NCBI RefSeq assembly: GCF_014649775.1
Contig: NZ_BMTR01000001.1
Coordinates: 248,001 to 312,000, forward strand
From: Streptomyces longisporoflavus
Lineage (GTDB): Bacteria > Actinomycetota > Actinomycetes > Streptomycetales > Streptomycetaceae
Direction of reading: 5' to 3'
Length of the DNA: 64,000 bases
Of the stretch, positions 44,846 to 53,048 are shown piece by piece. Both the position numbers and the translations under genes were made by a program. The first letter of the stretch is position 1. Each line of letters begins with the position of its first letter. A model generated the notes under the pieces. It saw nothing but the letters and a program-made list of their open reading frames with translations, ran no database searches and was not told where the DNA came from.

Positions 44846-45790
44846 TCAGGGCAGCGGGCCGCCGCGAGCCGTGATCCACAGGTCGTACCACTCCTCGTGG
44901 GTCAGTTCCGGTTCGCGGCGTGCCGCGTCCCGGCAGGCGAGGATGCGTTCGGGGCGGCTGGTGCCGATGACCGGGGCGATGCCTGCCGGGTGCCGTTGCA
45001 GCCACCACAGCAGGATCGTCTCCGGGGTCGTGTGCTTGCGGGCGGCGAGGTCGGTGACGAGCCGGGCGGTCGGTGAGTCGCCGCCGGAGGTGAAGCGGCC
45101 CCTGGCGAGAGATCCCCAGGCCTGCAGCTGGATGCCGTTGGCGGTGCAGTACTCGAGTGTGCCGTGCGGGAATCCGTTGTCCGCCGCCGCCGGGGTGTTC
45201 ACGAGCACGCCGGACTCGACCCAGTCGCGGCGCTCCAGGCTCATCTCCAGCTGGTTGGCGACCAGCGGTACGTCGAGGTGTGCCTGGAGACGCGTGATCT
45301 GCGCGGCGCTCATGTTCGACACGCCGAAGCGCCGTACGAGGCCCTGTCCGTGCAGAGAGGCCAGCGCCCCGGCGATCTCCTCCGGCGCGGTCAGCGGGTC
45401 GGGCCGGTGCAGGAGCAGTACGTCGATCACGTCGGTGCGCAGCCGGGTGAGGCTCTCCTCGACGCGCCGGACGATGCTCGCTCCCCGCAGGTCGTACAGA
45501 CCGGGCCGGTCGCCGTCGGCGAGGCGGATGCCGCACTTGGTCTGCAGGACGATGCGCTCGCGCAGCCCCGGTGCTCGGTCGAGGACTTCGCCGAAGACCG
45601 CCTCGGCCTTGCCGTGCCGGTAGATGTCGGCGTGGTCGAACACCGTGATGCCGGCTTCGAGGGCCGCCTCCACGGCGGCCTCGGCGATGGTGATGTCCTC
45701 GGCGGTGTAGGGCGTGGTGTCCCAGGCACCGCCGAGCCCCATGCATCCGTACACCAGCCGGCTGGTGCGTACGTCGGTGTGCGATGCCAT
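44846..45790 (-). CDS. aldo/keto reductase (YdhF-like)
   Basis: A 314-residue oxidoreductase with the AKR tetrad Asp52 and Tyr57 (FDHADIYRHGKAEAVFG), Lys85 (LQTKCGIR) and His128 (LLLHRPD), and the cofactor-binding C-terminus PVIGTSRPERILACRDA. GGAGGAGACGAC precedes the ATG. It lies 45 bases downstream of the PfkB kinase gene on the same strand, so malR-pfkB-AKR may form one operon. Its substrate is probably a sugar-related carbonyl, by context only. Confidence 0.92.
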   Translation of the reverse strand: MASHTDVRTSRLVYGCMGLGGAWDTTPYTAEDITIAEAAVEAALEAGITVFDHADIYRHGKAEAVFGEVLDRAPGLRERIVLQTKCGIRLADGDRPGLYDLRGASIVRRVEESLTRLRTDVIDVLLLHRPDPLTAPEEIAGALASLHGQGLVRRFGVSNMSAAQITRLQAHLDVPLVANQLEMSLERRDWVESGVLVNTPAAADNGFPHGTLEYCTANGIQLQAWGSLARGRFTSGGDSPTARLVTDLAARKHTTPETILLWWLQRHPAGIAPVIGTSRPERILACRDAARREPELTHEEWYDLWITARGGPLP

Positions 45791-45835
45791 GTCGTCTCCT
45801 CCGCGTCAGGCCTTGCTGAACCCGGTCATCCTCGC

Positions 45836-46765
45836 TCAGGCGCGTGCTGGTCCGGCGGCCATGGCGAGGAGTTGGTCCTTGCTGATGACATCGGCGCGGG
45901 TGGACGGGACCGTGCAGGCGTACGCACCGGCGATCGCGCCGTAGCGGGCGCACGTCCGCGGAGCTTCGCCGGCCAGCCAGCCGAAGAGATAGCCCGAGGC
46001 GAAGGCGTCACCGGCGCCGTTGGAGTCCACCACCGGCGCGGGCGGGGGGACGGTCGGTACGTGGGTCAGGTCTCCGTCGACGAGCAGGTGGGCCCCTTCG
46101 GCTCCCGCCGTCGCGATGATTGCCCGGGCCCGGCCCTTCGCGGCGATCTGCCGCATGGTCTTCTCCGGGTCCTTCAGGGCTGTGGTCGAGAGGAAGACGA
46201 GGTCGGCCTCGTGGGCGAAGGCCTCGTGGTAGGTCTCGTGGCCGTCCCAGTTGTGCAGGTCGGTCGAGATGGTCACTCCCTTGGCGCGCAGCGTGGGCAG
46301 GGCGAAGGCGCAGGGGTAGGTGAGGGAGACATGGGCGTGCCGGCTGACGGCCGCGAGGGGTTCGATCACCTCCGGGGGCAGCCGGTCGGCTTCCATGGAG
46401 CGGCTGTTGTCGTACAGCGAGAGGCGTCGTCCGTCGGGCCCCACGAGGTTCACCGCGCGCTTGGTGCCGCCGCGCTGGGGCACTTCGGTGAACGCGATGC
46501 CCCGCTCGCGGTGGAGCGCGCGGACCAGGTCGCCCTCGTGGTCGTCGCCGATCAGGTCGATGTGGTGAGTGCGCAGCCCCAGGGCCTGGACCCCCATCGC
46601 CACGAAGTCGCCGGTCTGCCCCGCGCGCATGTCGATCGCGGGCACCATGTAGCTGTCGGCGTAGGGGAGCGGAAGCTCGGGAACGTAGACGATCGAGTCC
46701 ACGCCCGCGCCGCCGAGCACCAGGACGTCGATCTCCGGGGGCGGCGACTGCCGCGGGCTAGACAG
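45836..46765 (-). CDS. PfkB family carbohydrate kinase
   Basis: A kinase of the ribokinase/PfkB family with about 309 residues if translation begins at CTG 46765, or 294 from the GTG at 46720. The CTG is preferred as a candidate because GGAG sits 7 bases upstream, it adds SPRQSPPPEIDVLV before the first strand VLGGAGVDSIVYVPELP, and it overlaps the upstream malR stop, fitting coupling. C-terminal signature VDSNGAGDAFASGYLFGWL contains the catalytic Asp and anion hole. It would phosphorylate a sugar; glucose or a maltose-derived sugar is a contextual guess. Confidence 0.88.
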   Translation of the reverse strand: MSSPRQSPPPEIDVLVLGGAGVDSIVYVPELPLPYADSYMVPAIDMRAGQTGDFVAMGVQALGLRTHHIDLIGDDHEGDLVRALHRERGIAFTEVPQRGGTKRAVNLVGPDGRRLSLYDNSRSMEADRLPPEVIEPLAAVSRHAHVSLTYPCAFALPTLRAKGVTISTDLHNWDGHETYHEAFAHEADLVFLSTTALKDPEKTMRQIAAKGRARAIIATAGAEGAHLLVDGDLTHVPTVPPPAPVVDSNGAGDAFASGYLFGWLAGEAPRTCARYGAIAGAYACTVPSTRADVISKDQLLAMAAGPARA

Positions 46766-47792
46766 AGCGCTGCTCCGGTCGGCCGGAGGCGGTCGAGTCG
46801 CGGACCACCAGTTCCGGCATGAAGAGGAACTCGCTGTGCGGGGCGGGGGTGCCGCCGATCTCCTCCAGGAGGGTGCGGACCGAGGCCTGGCCCATCGCCT
46901 GGACCGGCTGGCGGATGGTGGTCAGCGGGGGATCGGTGAAGGCGATGAGCGGGGAGTCGTCGTAGCCCACCACCGAGATGTCGCGCGGGACGTGCAAGTT
47001 CCGTTCACGGGCGGCCCGGACGGCGCCGAGCGCCATCATGTCGCTGGCGCACACGATCGCGGTGCAGCCCCGGCCGATCAGCGTGCCGGCCGCGGCCTGG
47101 CCGCCCTCCAGGGTGTAGAGGGAGTGCTCGATGAGCTGCTCGGAGTCCGCGGGCGACATGCCCAGGCGTTCGCGCATGCCGATCTGGAAGCCCTCGATCT
47201 TGCGCAGCACGGGCACGAAACGCTTGGGGCCGACCGCGAGCCCGATGCGGGTGTGGCCGAGGGAGGCCAGGTGCGTGACGGCGAGGCGGGCCGCCGCCCG
47301 GTCGTCGGTGGAGACGAAGGGGGCCTGCACCTTGGGGGAGAAGCCGTTGACCAGGACGAAGGGCACACCCTTGCCGCGCAGCAGCTCGTAGCGCTCCATG
47401 TCGGCGGTGGTGTCGGCGTGCAGGCCGGAGACGAAGATGATCCCGGAGACGCCGCGGTCCACCAGCATCTCGGTGAGCTCGTCCTCGGTGGAGCCGCCGG
47501 GTGTCTGGGTGGCCAGGACCGGTGTGTAGCCCTGGCGGGTCAGGGCCTGGGCGATGACCTGGGCGAGCGCGGGGAAGATCGGGTTGTCAAGCTCGGGTGT
47601 GATCAGGCCGATCAGGCCGGCGCTGCTGCGCTGCCGCAGCCGCGTGGGTCGTTCGAAGCCGAGCATGTCCAGGGCGGCGAGGACGGATTCGCGGGTGGCC
47701 GCTGCGACGCCGGGCTTGCCGTTGAGCACACGGCTGACGGTGGCTTCGCTCACCCCCGCCTGCGCTGCGATGTCGACGAGCCGTGCGGTCAT
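46758..47792 (-). CDS. malR: MalR, LacI family maltose regulator
   Basis: A 344-residue LacI/GalR repressor. Helix-turn-helix MTARLVDIAAQAGVSEATVSRVLNGKPGV, then the periplasmic-binding-protein-like sensor domain with PELDNPIFPALAQVI, FVSGLHADTTAD, CASDMMALGAVRAA and VVGYDDSPLIAFTDPPLTTIRQP. The sequence and its position divergent from malE match Streptomyces MalR, which represses malEFG and amylase genes and responds to maltose or derivatives. ATG 47792 chosen; an upstream frame start lacks LacI character. The stop overlaps the start of the PfkB gene. Confidence 0.93.
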   Translation of the reverse strand: MTARLVDIAAQAGVSEATVSRVLNGKPGVAAATRESVLAALDMLGFERPTRLRQRSSAGLIGLITPELDNPIFPALAQVIAQALTRQGYTPVLATQTPGGSTEDELTEMLVDRGVSGIIFVSGLHADTTADMERYELLRGKGVPFVLVNGFSPKVQAPFVSTDDRAAARLAVTHLASLGHTRIGLAVGPKRFVPVLRKIEGFQIGMRERLGMSPADSEQLIEHSLYTLEGGQAAAGTLIGRGCTAIVCASDMMALGAVRAARERNLHVPRDISVVGYDDSPLIAFTDPPLTTIRQPVQAMGQASVRTLLEEIGGTPAPHSEFLFMPELVVRDSTASGRPEQRSV

Positions 47793-47839
47793 GCAGGGAC
47801 TGTATCGGTGATCTGCCGGATTGCACACCGCTTGTGAAA

Positions 47840-47867
47840 GCTTGCAGAAAGCGCCGGATCTGCAAGC
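47840..47867. promoter_or_regulatory. MalR operator candidate near malR
   Basis: GCTTGCAG at 47840-47847 and CTGCAAGC at 47860-47867 form a perfect 8-bp inverted repeat with a 12-base spacer, followed by GTCTTGCGG. It lies 48 bases upstream of malR. CTTGCAG-type motifs are the ones associated with MalR/Reg1 control in Streptomyces. Confidence 0.65.
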
Positions 47868-47975
47868 GTCTTGCGGGGGAAAGGCCCGGTGCGCGGACGC
47901 ATGCCCGCACCTCAGGGGCCTGTCAAGCGCAGCAAGCGCAACCGTAAGGACACACAGCGGTAACGATCAGCAGAG

Positions 47976-47996
47976 CTTGCAGAAATTTCCCGCAAG
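47976..47996. promoter_or_regulatory. MalR operator candidate in the malE promoter region
   Basis: CTTGC at 47976-47980 and GCAAG at 47992-47996 form an inverted repeat with an 11-base spacer, 130-150 bases before malE. It carries the same CTTGCAGAAA segment as the malR-proximal site at 47841, suggesting one regulator binds both. Confidence 0.6.
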
Positions 47997-48125
47997 GTCT
48001 TTCGGGCGCTTTTCAATCCTGTTACGTTCCCTGGCAACCCGGTGCCGCGTCGGTGCGGCTCGCAGGAGGCAGCTCTGTCGGGGGCTTCGCCTCCCCCTGT
48101 TCCGGGATCAGTTGAAGGAGTGCAC

Positions 48126-49397
48126 ATGCGGCGTGGCATAGCGGCCACCGCAATGGTCGGGGCCCTGGTTTTGACAGCGGCAGCGTGCGGTGGCGACGAC
48201 GGTGACAGCGGCAAGAACAGCTCGGGCAAGCTGTCCGGCACCGTCACGTTCTGGGACACCTCGAACGACGCGGAGAAGGGGACCTACGAGAAGCTCGCCA
48301 AGGGCTTCGAGAAGCTCCACCCCGACGTCAAGGTCAACTACGTGAGCGTCGCGTTCGGCGAGGCCAACGCCAAGTTCAAGAACGCCGCGGGCGGCAACTC
48401 CGGCGCCCCCGACGTGATGCGCACCGAGGTCGCCTGGGTCGCGGACTTCGCCAATCTGGGCTACCTCGCCCCGCTGGAGGGCACCCCCGCCCTCGACAAG
48501 GCGGACGACTACCTCCCGCAGGCCGCGGCCAGCACCAAGTTCAAGGGCAAGACCTACGCGGCCCCGCAGACCATCGACACCCTGGCGCTCTTCTACAACA
48601 AGAAGATGCTCAAGGAAGCCGGTGTCGAGGCCCCCAAGACCTTCGACGAGGTGAAGAGCGCCGCGAAGAAGATCAAGTCGAAGTCCGGCAAGACCGGCCT
48701 CTACCTGCGCGGCGACGACCCGTACTACTACCTGCCGTACCTGTACGGCGAGGGCGGCGACCTCCTCGACACCAAGAACAAGAAGGTCACCGTCGACGAC
48801 CCCGAGGGCGCGGCGGCCTTCAAGGTCATGAAGGACCTGGTCGACTCCAAGGCGGCCACCACCGACGCCAGCGACGGCTACAACAACCAGCTCAACGCCT
48901 TCAAGGACGGCGACGTCGCGATGGCCCTCGACGGACCCTGGTCCATCGAAGGCGCCCTGCAGGGCAAGGAGTTCAAGGGCGACAAGGACAACCTCGGCAT
49001 CGCCCCGGTCCCCGGCGGCAGCGACCGCCAGGCCTCCCCGCAGGGCGGCTGGAACCTCGCGGCCTACGCGGGCTCCAAGAACCTCGACGCCAGCTACGAG
49101 TTCATCAAGTACATGAGCTCGGCCAAGGTGCAGCAGGAGACCACCGAGAAGCTGAGCCTGCTGCCCACCCGCACCTCCGTCTACGACGTGAAGTCCGTCA
49201 AGGACAACCAGATGGTGCAGTTCTTCAAGCCGGCCGTGGACAAGTCCGTGGAGCGGCCGTGGATCCCGCAGGCCAACGCCCTGTTCGAGCCGATCCGGCT
49301 GCAGATGGAGAAGGTGCTCAGCGGCAAGACCTCGCCCGACAACGGGGCGAAGGGTGTCGGCGACGCCTACCGCAAGCTGCTGAAGGACTACAAGTAA
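48126..49397 (+). CDS. malE: MalE, maltose/maltodextrin-binding lipoprotein
   Basis: A 423-residue extracellular sugar-binding lipoprotein. Signal peptide with lipobox LTAAAC (Cys21), then an ABC solute-binding fold (TVTFWDTSNDAEKGTYEKLAKGFEKLHPDVKV, a Trp-containing VMRTEVAWVADFANLGYLAPLEG, and GGWNLAAYAGSKN). GAAGGAGTGCAC precedes the ATG at 48126. It begins the malEFG-aglA unit; the next gene starts directly after the stop. Confidence 0.94.
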   Translation: MRRGIAATAMVGALVLTAAACGGDDGDSGKNSSGKLSGTVTFWDTSNDAEKGTYEKLAKGFEKLHPDVKVNYVSVAFGEANAKFKNAAGGNSGAPDVMRTEVAWVADFANLGYLAPLEGTPALDKADDYLPQAAASTKFKGKTYAAPQTIDTLALFYNKKMLKEAGVEAPKTFDEVKSAAKKIKSKSGKTGLYLRGDDPYYYLPYLYGEGGDLLDTKNKKVTVDDPEGAAAFKVMKDLVDSKAATTDASDGYNNQLNAFKDGDVAMALDGPWSIEGALQGKEFKGDKDNLGIAPVPGGSDRQASPQGGWNLAAYAGSKNLDASYEFIKYMSSAKVQQETTEKLSLLPTRTSVYDVKSVKDNQMVQFFKPAVDKSVERPWIPQANALFEPIRLQMEKVLSGKTSPDNGAKGVGDAYRKLLKDYK

Positions 49398-50417
49398 ATG
49401 GCTGTTGACAGCAGCCGGTCTCTGGCCAAGGCCGCGGACGCTCCCGGCGCCCGCGGCCGCGGCCGGCGTACCGGCGACACCGGCAAGACCCCCGGACGGC
49501 TGCGCAGGTCGCTGTCCACCCACTGGTACGCCTGGGCCATGGTCGCCCCCGTGGTGGCCGTCATCGGCGTGATCATCGGCTATCCGCTGGTGCGGGGCCT
49601 GTACCTGTCGACGACCGACGCCAACGAGGCGAACGTCGAGCGCACCATCGGCATGAACCACATACCGGCGACCTACAAGTCCGTCGGCCTGGACAACTAC
49701 ACCGCCGTCCTCTCCGACGGCATCTTCTGGGACCGTCTCACCTGGACGATCGTCTGGACCGTGTCCTGCGTCGCGATCTCCTTCGGACTCGGCCTGGTCC
49801 TGGCCAACATGCTCAACCGCAAGCTGGCGGGGCGCTCCCTCTACCGGATGGCGCTGATCCTGCCCTGGGCGGTGCCGGCCTTCGTCTCCGTGTTCACCTG
49901 GCGCCTGCTGTTCAACGAGAAGAACGGCATCCTCAACAAGATCCTCGCCGGTGGCGGCATCGACGCGATCCCGTGGCTCAACGACCCCACCTGGGCCAAG
50001 CTCTCGGTGATCACGGTCAACGTCTGGCTCGGCGTCCCCTTCATGCTGGTCGCCATGCTCGGCGGACTCCAGTCCATCCCCGGCGAGCTCTACGAAGCCG
50101 CGGAGATGGACGGCGCGAACGCCTGGCAGCGCTTCCGGCACATCACCCTGCCGGGCCTGCGCACCGTCAGCAGCACCGTGATCCTGATTAGCGGCATCTG
50201 GACCTTCAACATGTTCCCGGTGATCTTCCTGCTCACCCGGGGCGGTCCGGGAGACGCCACCGAGATCCTGGTGACGTACGCCTACCGGCTCTCGTTCGTC
50301 GTCAGCCCGCGCGACTTCGCGGGATCCGCGGCCTGGGGCGTCATCATCCTGGCCCTCCTTTCGCTCTTCGCGGTCGTCTACCGCCGCGCGCTCCGCAAGC
50401 AGGGAGAAGTGTGGTGA
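49398..50417 (+). CDS. malF: MalF, maltodextrin ABC transporter permease
   Basis: A 339-residue permease with about six helices and the EAA loop ELYEAAEMDGANAWQRFRHITLPGLR. The ATG follows the malE stop without gap. An N-terminal basic segment rich in Gly/Arg precedes the first helix HWYAWAMVAPVVAVIGVIIGYPLVRG. With MalG it forms the membrane channel; the ATPase (MsiK) is encoded elsewhere, as usual in Streptomyces. Confidence 0.95.
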   Translation: MAVDSSRSLAKAADAPGARGRGRRTGDTGKTPGRLRRSLSTHWYAWAMVAPVVAVIGVIIGYPLVRGLYLSTTDANEANVERTIGMNHIPATYKSVGLDNYTAVLSDGIFWDRLTWTIVWTVSCVAISFGLGLVLANMLNRKLAGRSLYRMALILPWAVPAFVSVFTWRLLFNEKNGILNKILAGGGIDAIPWLNDPTWAKLSVITVNVWLGVPFMLVAMLGGLQSIPGELYEAAEMDGANAWQRFRHITLPGLRTVSSTVILISGIWTFNMFPVIFLLTRGGPGDATEILVTYAYRLSFVVSPRDFAGSAAWGVIILALLSLFAVVYRRALRKQGEVW

Positions 50418-51337
50418 CCACCATGACCGACACGAACACCCCGTCGACCCCGTCGACCCCGTCGACCCCGGCGAAGACCCCGCCCCCAAGCCGTCCCCGG
50501 AAGACCAGGGCGCGCGGCGAACGCGGGCCGCTGGCATCCGTCGCGCTGCACGCGGCCCTGCTGATCGCCTCGGCCACCGCGGTGCTCCCGCCGCTGTGGC
50601 TGCTCGTCACCTCGTTCAAGCCGACGAGCGAGGCGTTCTCCACCGACCTGGTCAAGGACTTCACGTTTCGCAACTACGACCACGTCGTCAACGACACCGA
50701 GTTCCTGAACTGGCTCGGCAACTCCCTGCTCGTCGTGGGACTGACCACGGTCATCGGCGTCTTCATCTCCGCGACCACCGGTTATGCCGTCAGCCGCTTC
50801 AAGTTCCCCGGCATGCGGCCCCTGATGTGGCTGCTGCTGATCACCCAGATGTTCCCCGTCGCGGTGCTCATCGTGCCGCTGTACAACCTCCTGGCGAGCC
50901 TGGGCCTGCTCAACCAGCCCGTCGGCCTGGTCGTCACCTATCTGACCATCGCCGTGCCGTTCTGCGCCTGGATGATGAAGGGGTACTTCGACACCATCCC
51001 GGTGGAGATCGACGAAGCGGGGCGCGTGGACGGGCTCAATCCGTTCGGCACCTTCTGGCGGCTCATCGTGCCGCTGGCCAAGCCAGGGCTCGCCGTCACC
51101 GGCTTCTACAGCTTCATCACCGGCTGGGCCGAGGTCGCCTACGCATCCGCCTTCATGACCGGCGAGGAGAACCTCACCCTGGCGGGCGGCCTGCAGACCT
51201 TCGTCAACCAGTACACCAGCGACTGGGGCTCGCTGACCGCGTCGGCCGTGATCGTCGCGGTGCCCGCCGCGGTGATCTTCGGCTTCGTGCAGCGCCACCT
51301 CGTCTCCGGCCTGACGGCCGGCGCGACGAAGTCCTGA
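50414..51337 (+). CDS. malG: MalG, maltodextrin ABC transporter permease
   Basis: A 307-residue permease with six helices and the EAA loop ValGluIleAspGluAlaGlyArgValAspGly. GTG 50414 overlaps the malF stop by 4 bases and has AGGGAG upstream; GTG 50411 and ATG 50423 are alternatives. The N-terminus has three TPS repeats from a 9-base CGTCGACCC repeat, probably a disordered linker. Partner of MalF. Confidence 0.94.
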   Translation: MTTMTDTNTPSTPSTPSTPAKTPPPSRPRKTRARGERGPLASVALHAALLIASATAVLPPLWLLVTSFKPTSEAFSTDLVKDFTFRNYDHVVNDTEFLNWLGNSLLVVGLTTVIGVFISATTGYAVSRFKFPGMRPLMWLLLITQMFPVAVLIVPLYNLLASLGLLNQPVGLVVTYLTIAVPFCAWMMKGYFDTIPVEIDEAGRVDGLNPFGTFWRLIVPLAKPGLAVTGFYSFITGWAEVAYASAFMTGEENLTLAGGLQTFVNQYTSDWGSLTASAVIVAVPAAVIFGFVQRHLVSGLTAGATKS

Positions 51338-51398
51338 CACGACACACACGACGCACACCCCCCCCCTCGCACTCGACCCTCTCGATCTCAGGGAAGAC

Positions 51399-53048
51399 AT
51401 GACCCAGCATCTCGCTGCCCCTGCAGCCCCCGCCTCCGGCATCGACACGGACTGGTGGCGTGGCGCGGTGATCTACCAGGTCTACCCGCGCAGCTTCGCC
51501 GACGGCAACGGTGACGGAATGGGTGACCTGGACGGCATCCGAGCCCGCCTTCCCTACCTCAGGGACCTGGGCGTCGACGCCGTCTGGCTCAGCCCCTTCT
51601 ACTCCTCGCCGCAGGCCGACGCCGGCTACGACGTCGCCGACTACCGCGCGATCGACCCGATGTTCGGCAGCCTCCTCGACGCCGACGCCCTGCTGCGGGA
51701 TGCCCACGACCTGGGCCTGCGCATCATCGTCGACCTGGTGCCCAACCACTCGTCCGACCGGCACGACTGGTTCCGGCGCGCCCTGCGCGAGGGCCCCGGC
51801 TCACCCCTGCGCGAGCGCTACCACTTCAGGGCCGGCAAGGGCGAGAACGGCGAACTGCCGCCCAACGACTGGGAGTCCGTCTTCGGCGGCCCGGCCTGGA
51901 CGCGGGTCGAGGACGGCGAGTGGTACCTGCACCTCTTCGCGCCCGAGCAGCCCGACTTCAACTGGGACCACCCCGCCGTCCACGACGAGTTCCGCTCGAT
52001 CCTGCGTTTCTGGCTCGACATGGGCGTGGACGGCTTCCGCGTCGACGTGGCCCACGGCCTGGTCAAGGCCGATGGGCTGCCCGACATCGGCGTGCACGAC
52101 CAGCTCAAGCTCCTGGGCAACGATGTCATGCCGTTCTTCGACCAGGACGGTGTGCACGAGATCTACCGCAGCTGGCGCAAGGTCCTCACCGAGTACGCGG
52201 GCGAGAAGATCCTCGTCGCCGAGGCATGGACCCCCACCGTCGAGCGCGCCGCCGCCTATGTCCGCCCGGACGAGATGCACCAGGCCTTCAACTTCCAGTA
52301 CCTGGGCACGCACTGGGACGCGGCCGAGCTGCGCGAGGTCATCGATGTGTCGCTGGCCGCGATGCGTCCCGTCGGCGCCCCGGCCACCTGGGTGCTCTCC
52401 AACCACGACGTCACACGGCACGCCACGCGGTTCGCCAACCCGGCCGGGCTCGGCACCCAGCTGCGCACCGCCGGCGACCGCGCGCTCGGCCTGCGCCGCG
52501 CCCGCGCCGCGACCCTGCTGATGCTGGCGCTGCCCGGCTCCGCGTACGTCTACCAGGGCGAGGAGCTCGGTCTGCCCGACGTCACCGACCTGCCCGACGA
52601 GGTGCGCCAGGACCCCTCGTTCCACCGCGCGAGCGGCCAGGACGGCTTCCGCGACGGCTGCCGGGTGCCCATCCCGTGGACCACCGACGGCTCCAGTTAC
52701 GGATTCGGCGCGGGCGGCAGCTGGCTTCCGCAGCCCGCGGGCTGGGGCGAGCTCAGTGTCCAGGCGCAGACCGGCGACCCCGACTCGACCCTGGAGCTCT
52801 ACCGCAGCGCGCTCGCCGTACGGCGGACGCAGCCCGGGCTCGGCGCGGGCGATTCGCTGGAGTGGCTGGAGGCCCCCGACGGGGTGCTTGCCTTCCGCCG
52901 CGAGGGCTTCGTGTGCACGGCCAACACCACCGGCTCGGCGGTGACGATCCCGGCCCCCGGCCGTGTTCTGCTCGCAAGCGCCGGGGTGGAGGCGGCGGAC
53001 GGCAAGGTCGAGCTGCCGGCCGACACCACCGTCTGGTGGGCGGTGTGA
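51399..53048 (+). CDS. aglA: AglA, intracellular alpha-glucosidase (GH13)
   Basis: A 549-residue GH13 enzyme without signal peptide. The four conserved regions are DLVPNHSS, GFRVDVAHG (nucleophile Asp216), LVAEAW (acid/base Glu275) and SNHDVTRH (Asp337). It resembles oligo-1,6-glucosidases and alpha-glucosidases that hydrolyse imported maltodextrins to glucose, completing the MalEFG pathway. AGGGAAGAC precedes the ATG, 61 bases after malG. The second LacI gene begins with its stop codon (GTGA overlap). Confidence 0.94.
   Translation: MTQHLAAPAAPASGIDTDWWRGAVIYQVYPRSFADGNGDGMGDLDGIRARLPYLRDLGVDAVWLSPFYSSPQADAGYDVADYRAIDPMFGSLLDADALLRDAHDLGLRIIVDLVPNHSSDRHDWFRRALREGPGSPLRERYHFRAGKGENGELPPNDWESVFGGPAWTRVEDGEWYLHLFAPEQPDFNWDHPAVHDEFRSILRFWLDMGVDGFRVDVAHGLVKADGLPDIGVHDQLKLLGNDVMPFFDQDGVHEIYRSWRKVLTEYAGEKILVAEAWTPTVERAAAYVRPDEMHQAFNFQYLGTHWDAAELREVIDVSLAAMRPVGAPATWVLSNHDVTRHATRFANPAGLGTQLRTAGDRALGLRRARAATLLMLALPGSAYVYQGEELGLPDVTDLPDEVRQDPSFHRASGQDGFRDGCRVPIPWTTDGSSYGFGAGGSWLPQPAGWGELSVQAQTGDPDSTLELYRSALAVRRTQPGLGAGDSLEWLEAPDGVLAFRREGFVCTANTTGSAVTIPAPGRVLLASAGVEAADGKVELPADTTVWWAV

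Noticed and set aside
47821..47880. Possible -35/-10 elements for malR and malE
   Set aside because: Several TTGCAG-type hexamers exist but none has a convincing partner at 16-18 bases, so no promoter was called, only the operators.
48108..50537. 809-codon minus-strand frame opposite malE-malF
   Set aside because: Shadow of three overlapping, strongly supported mal genes.
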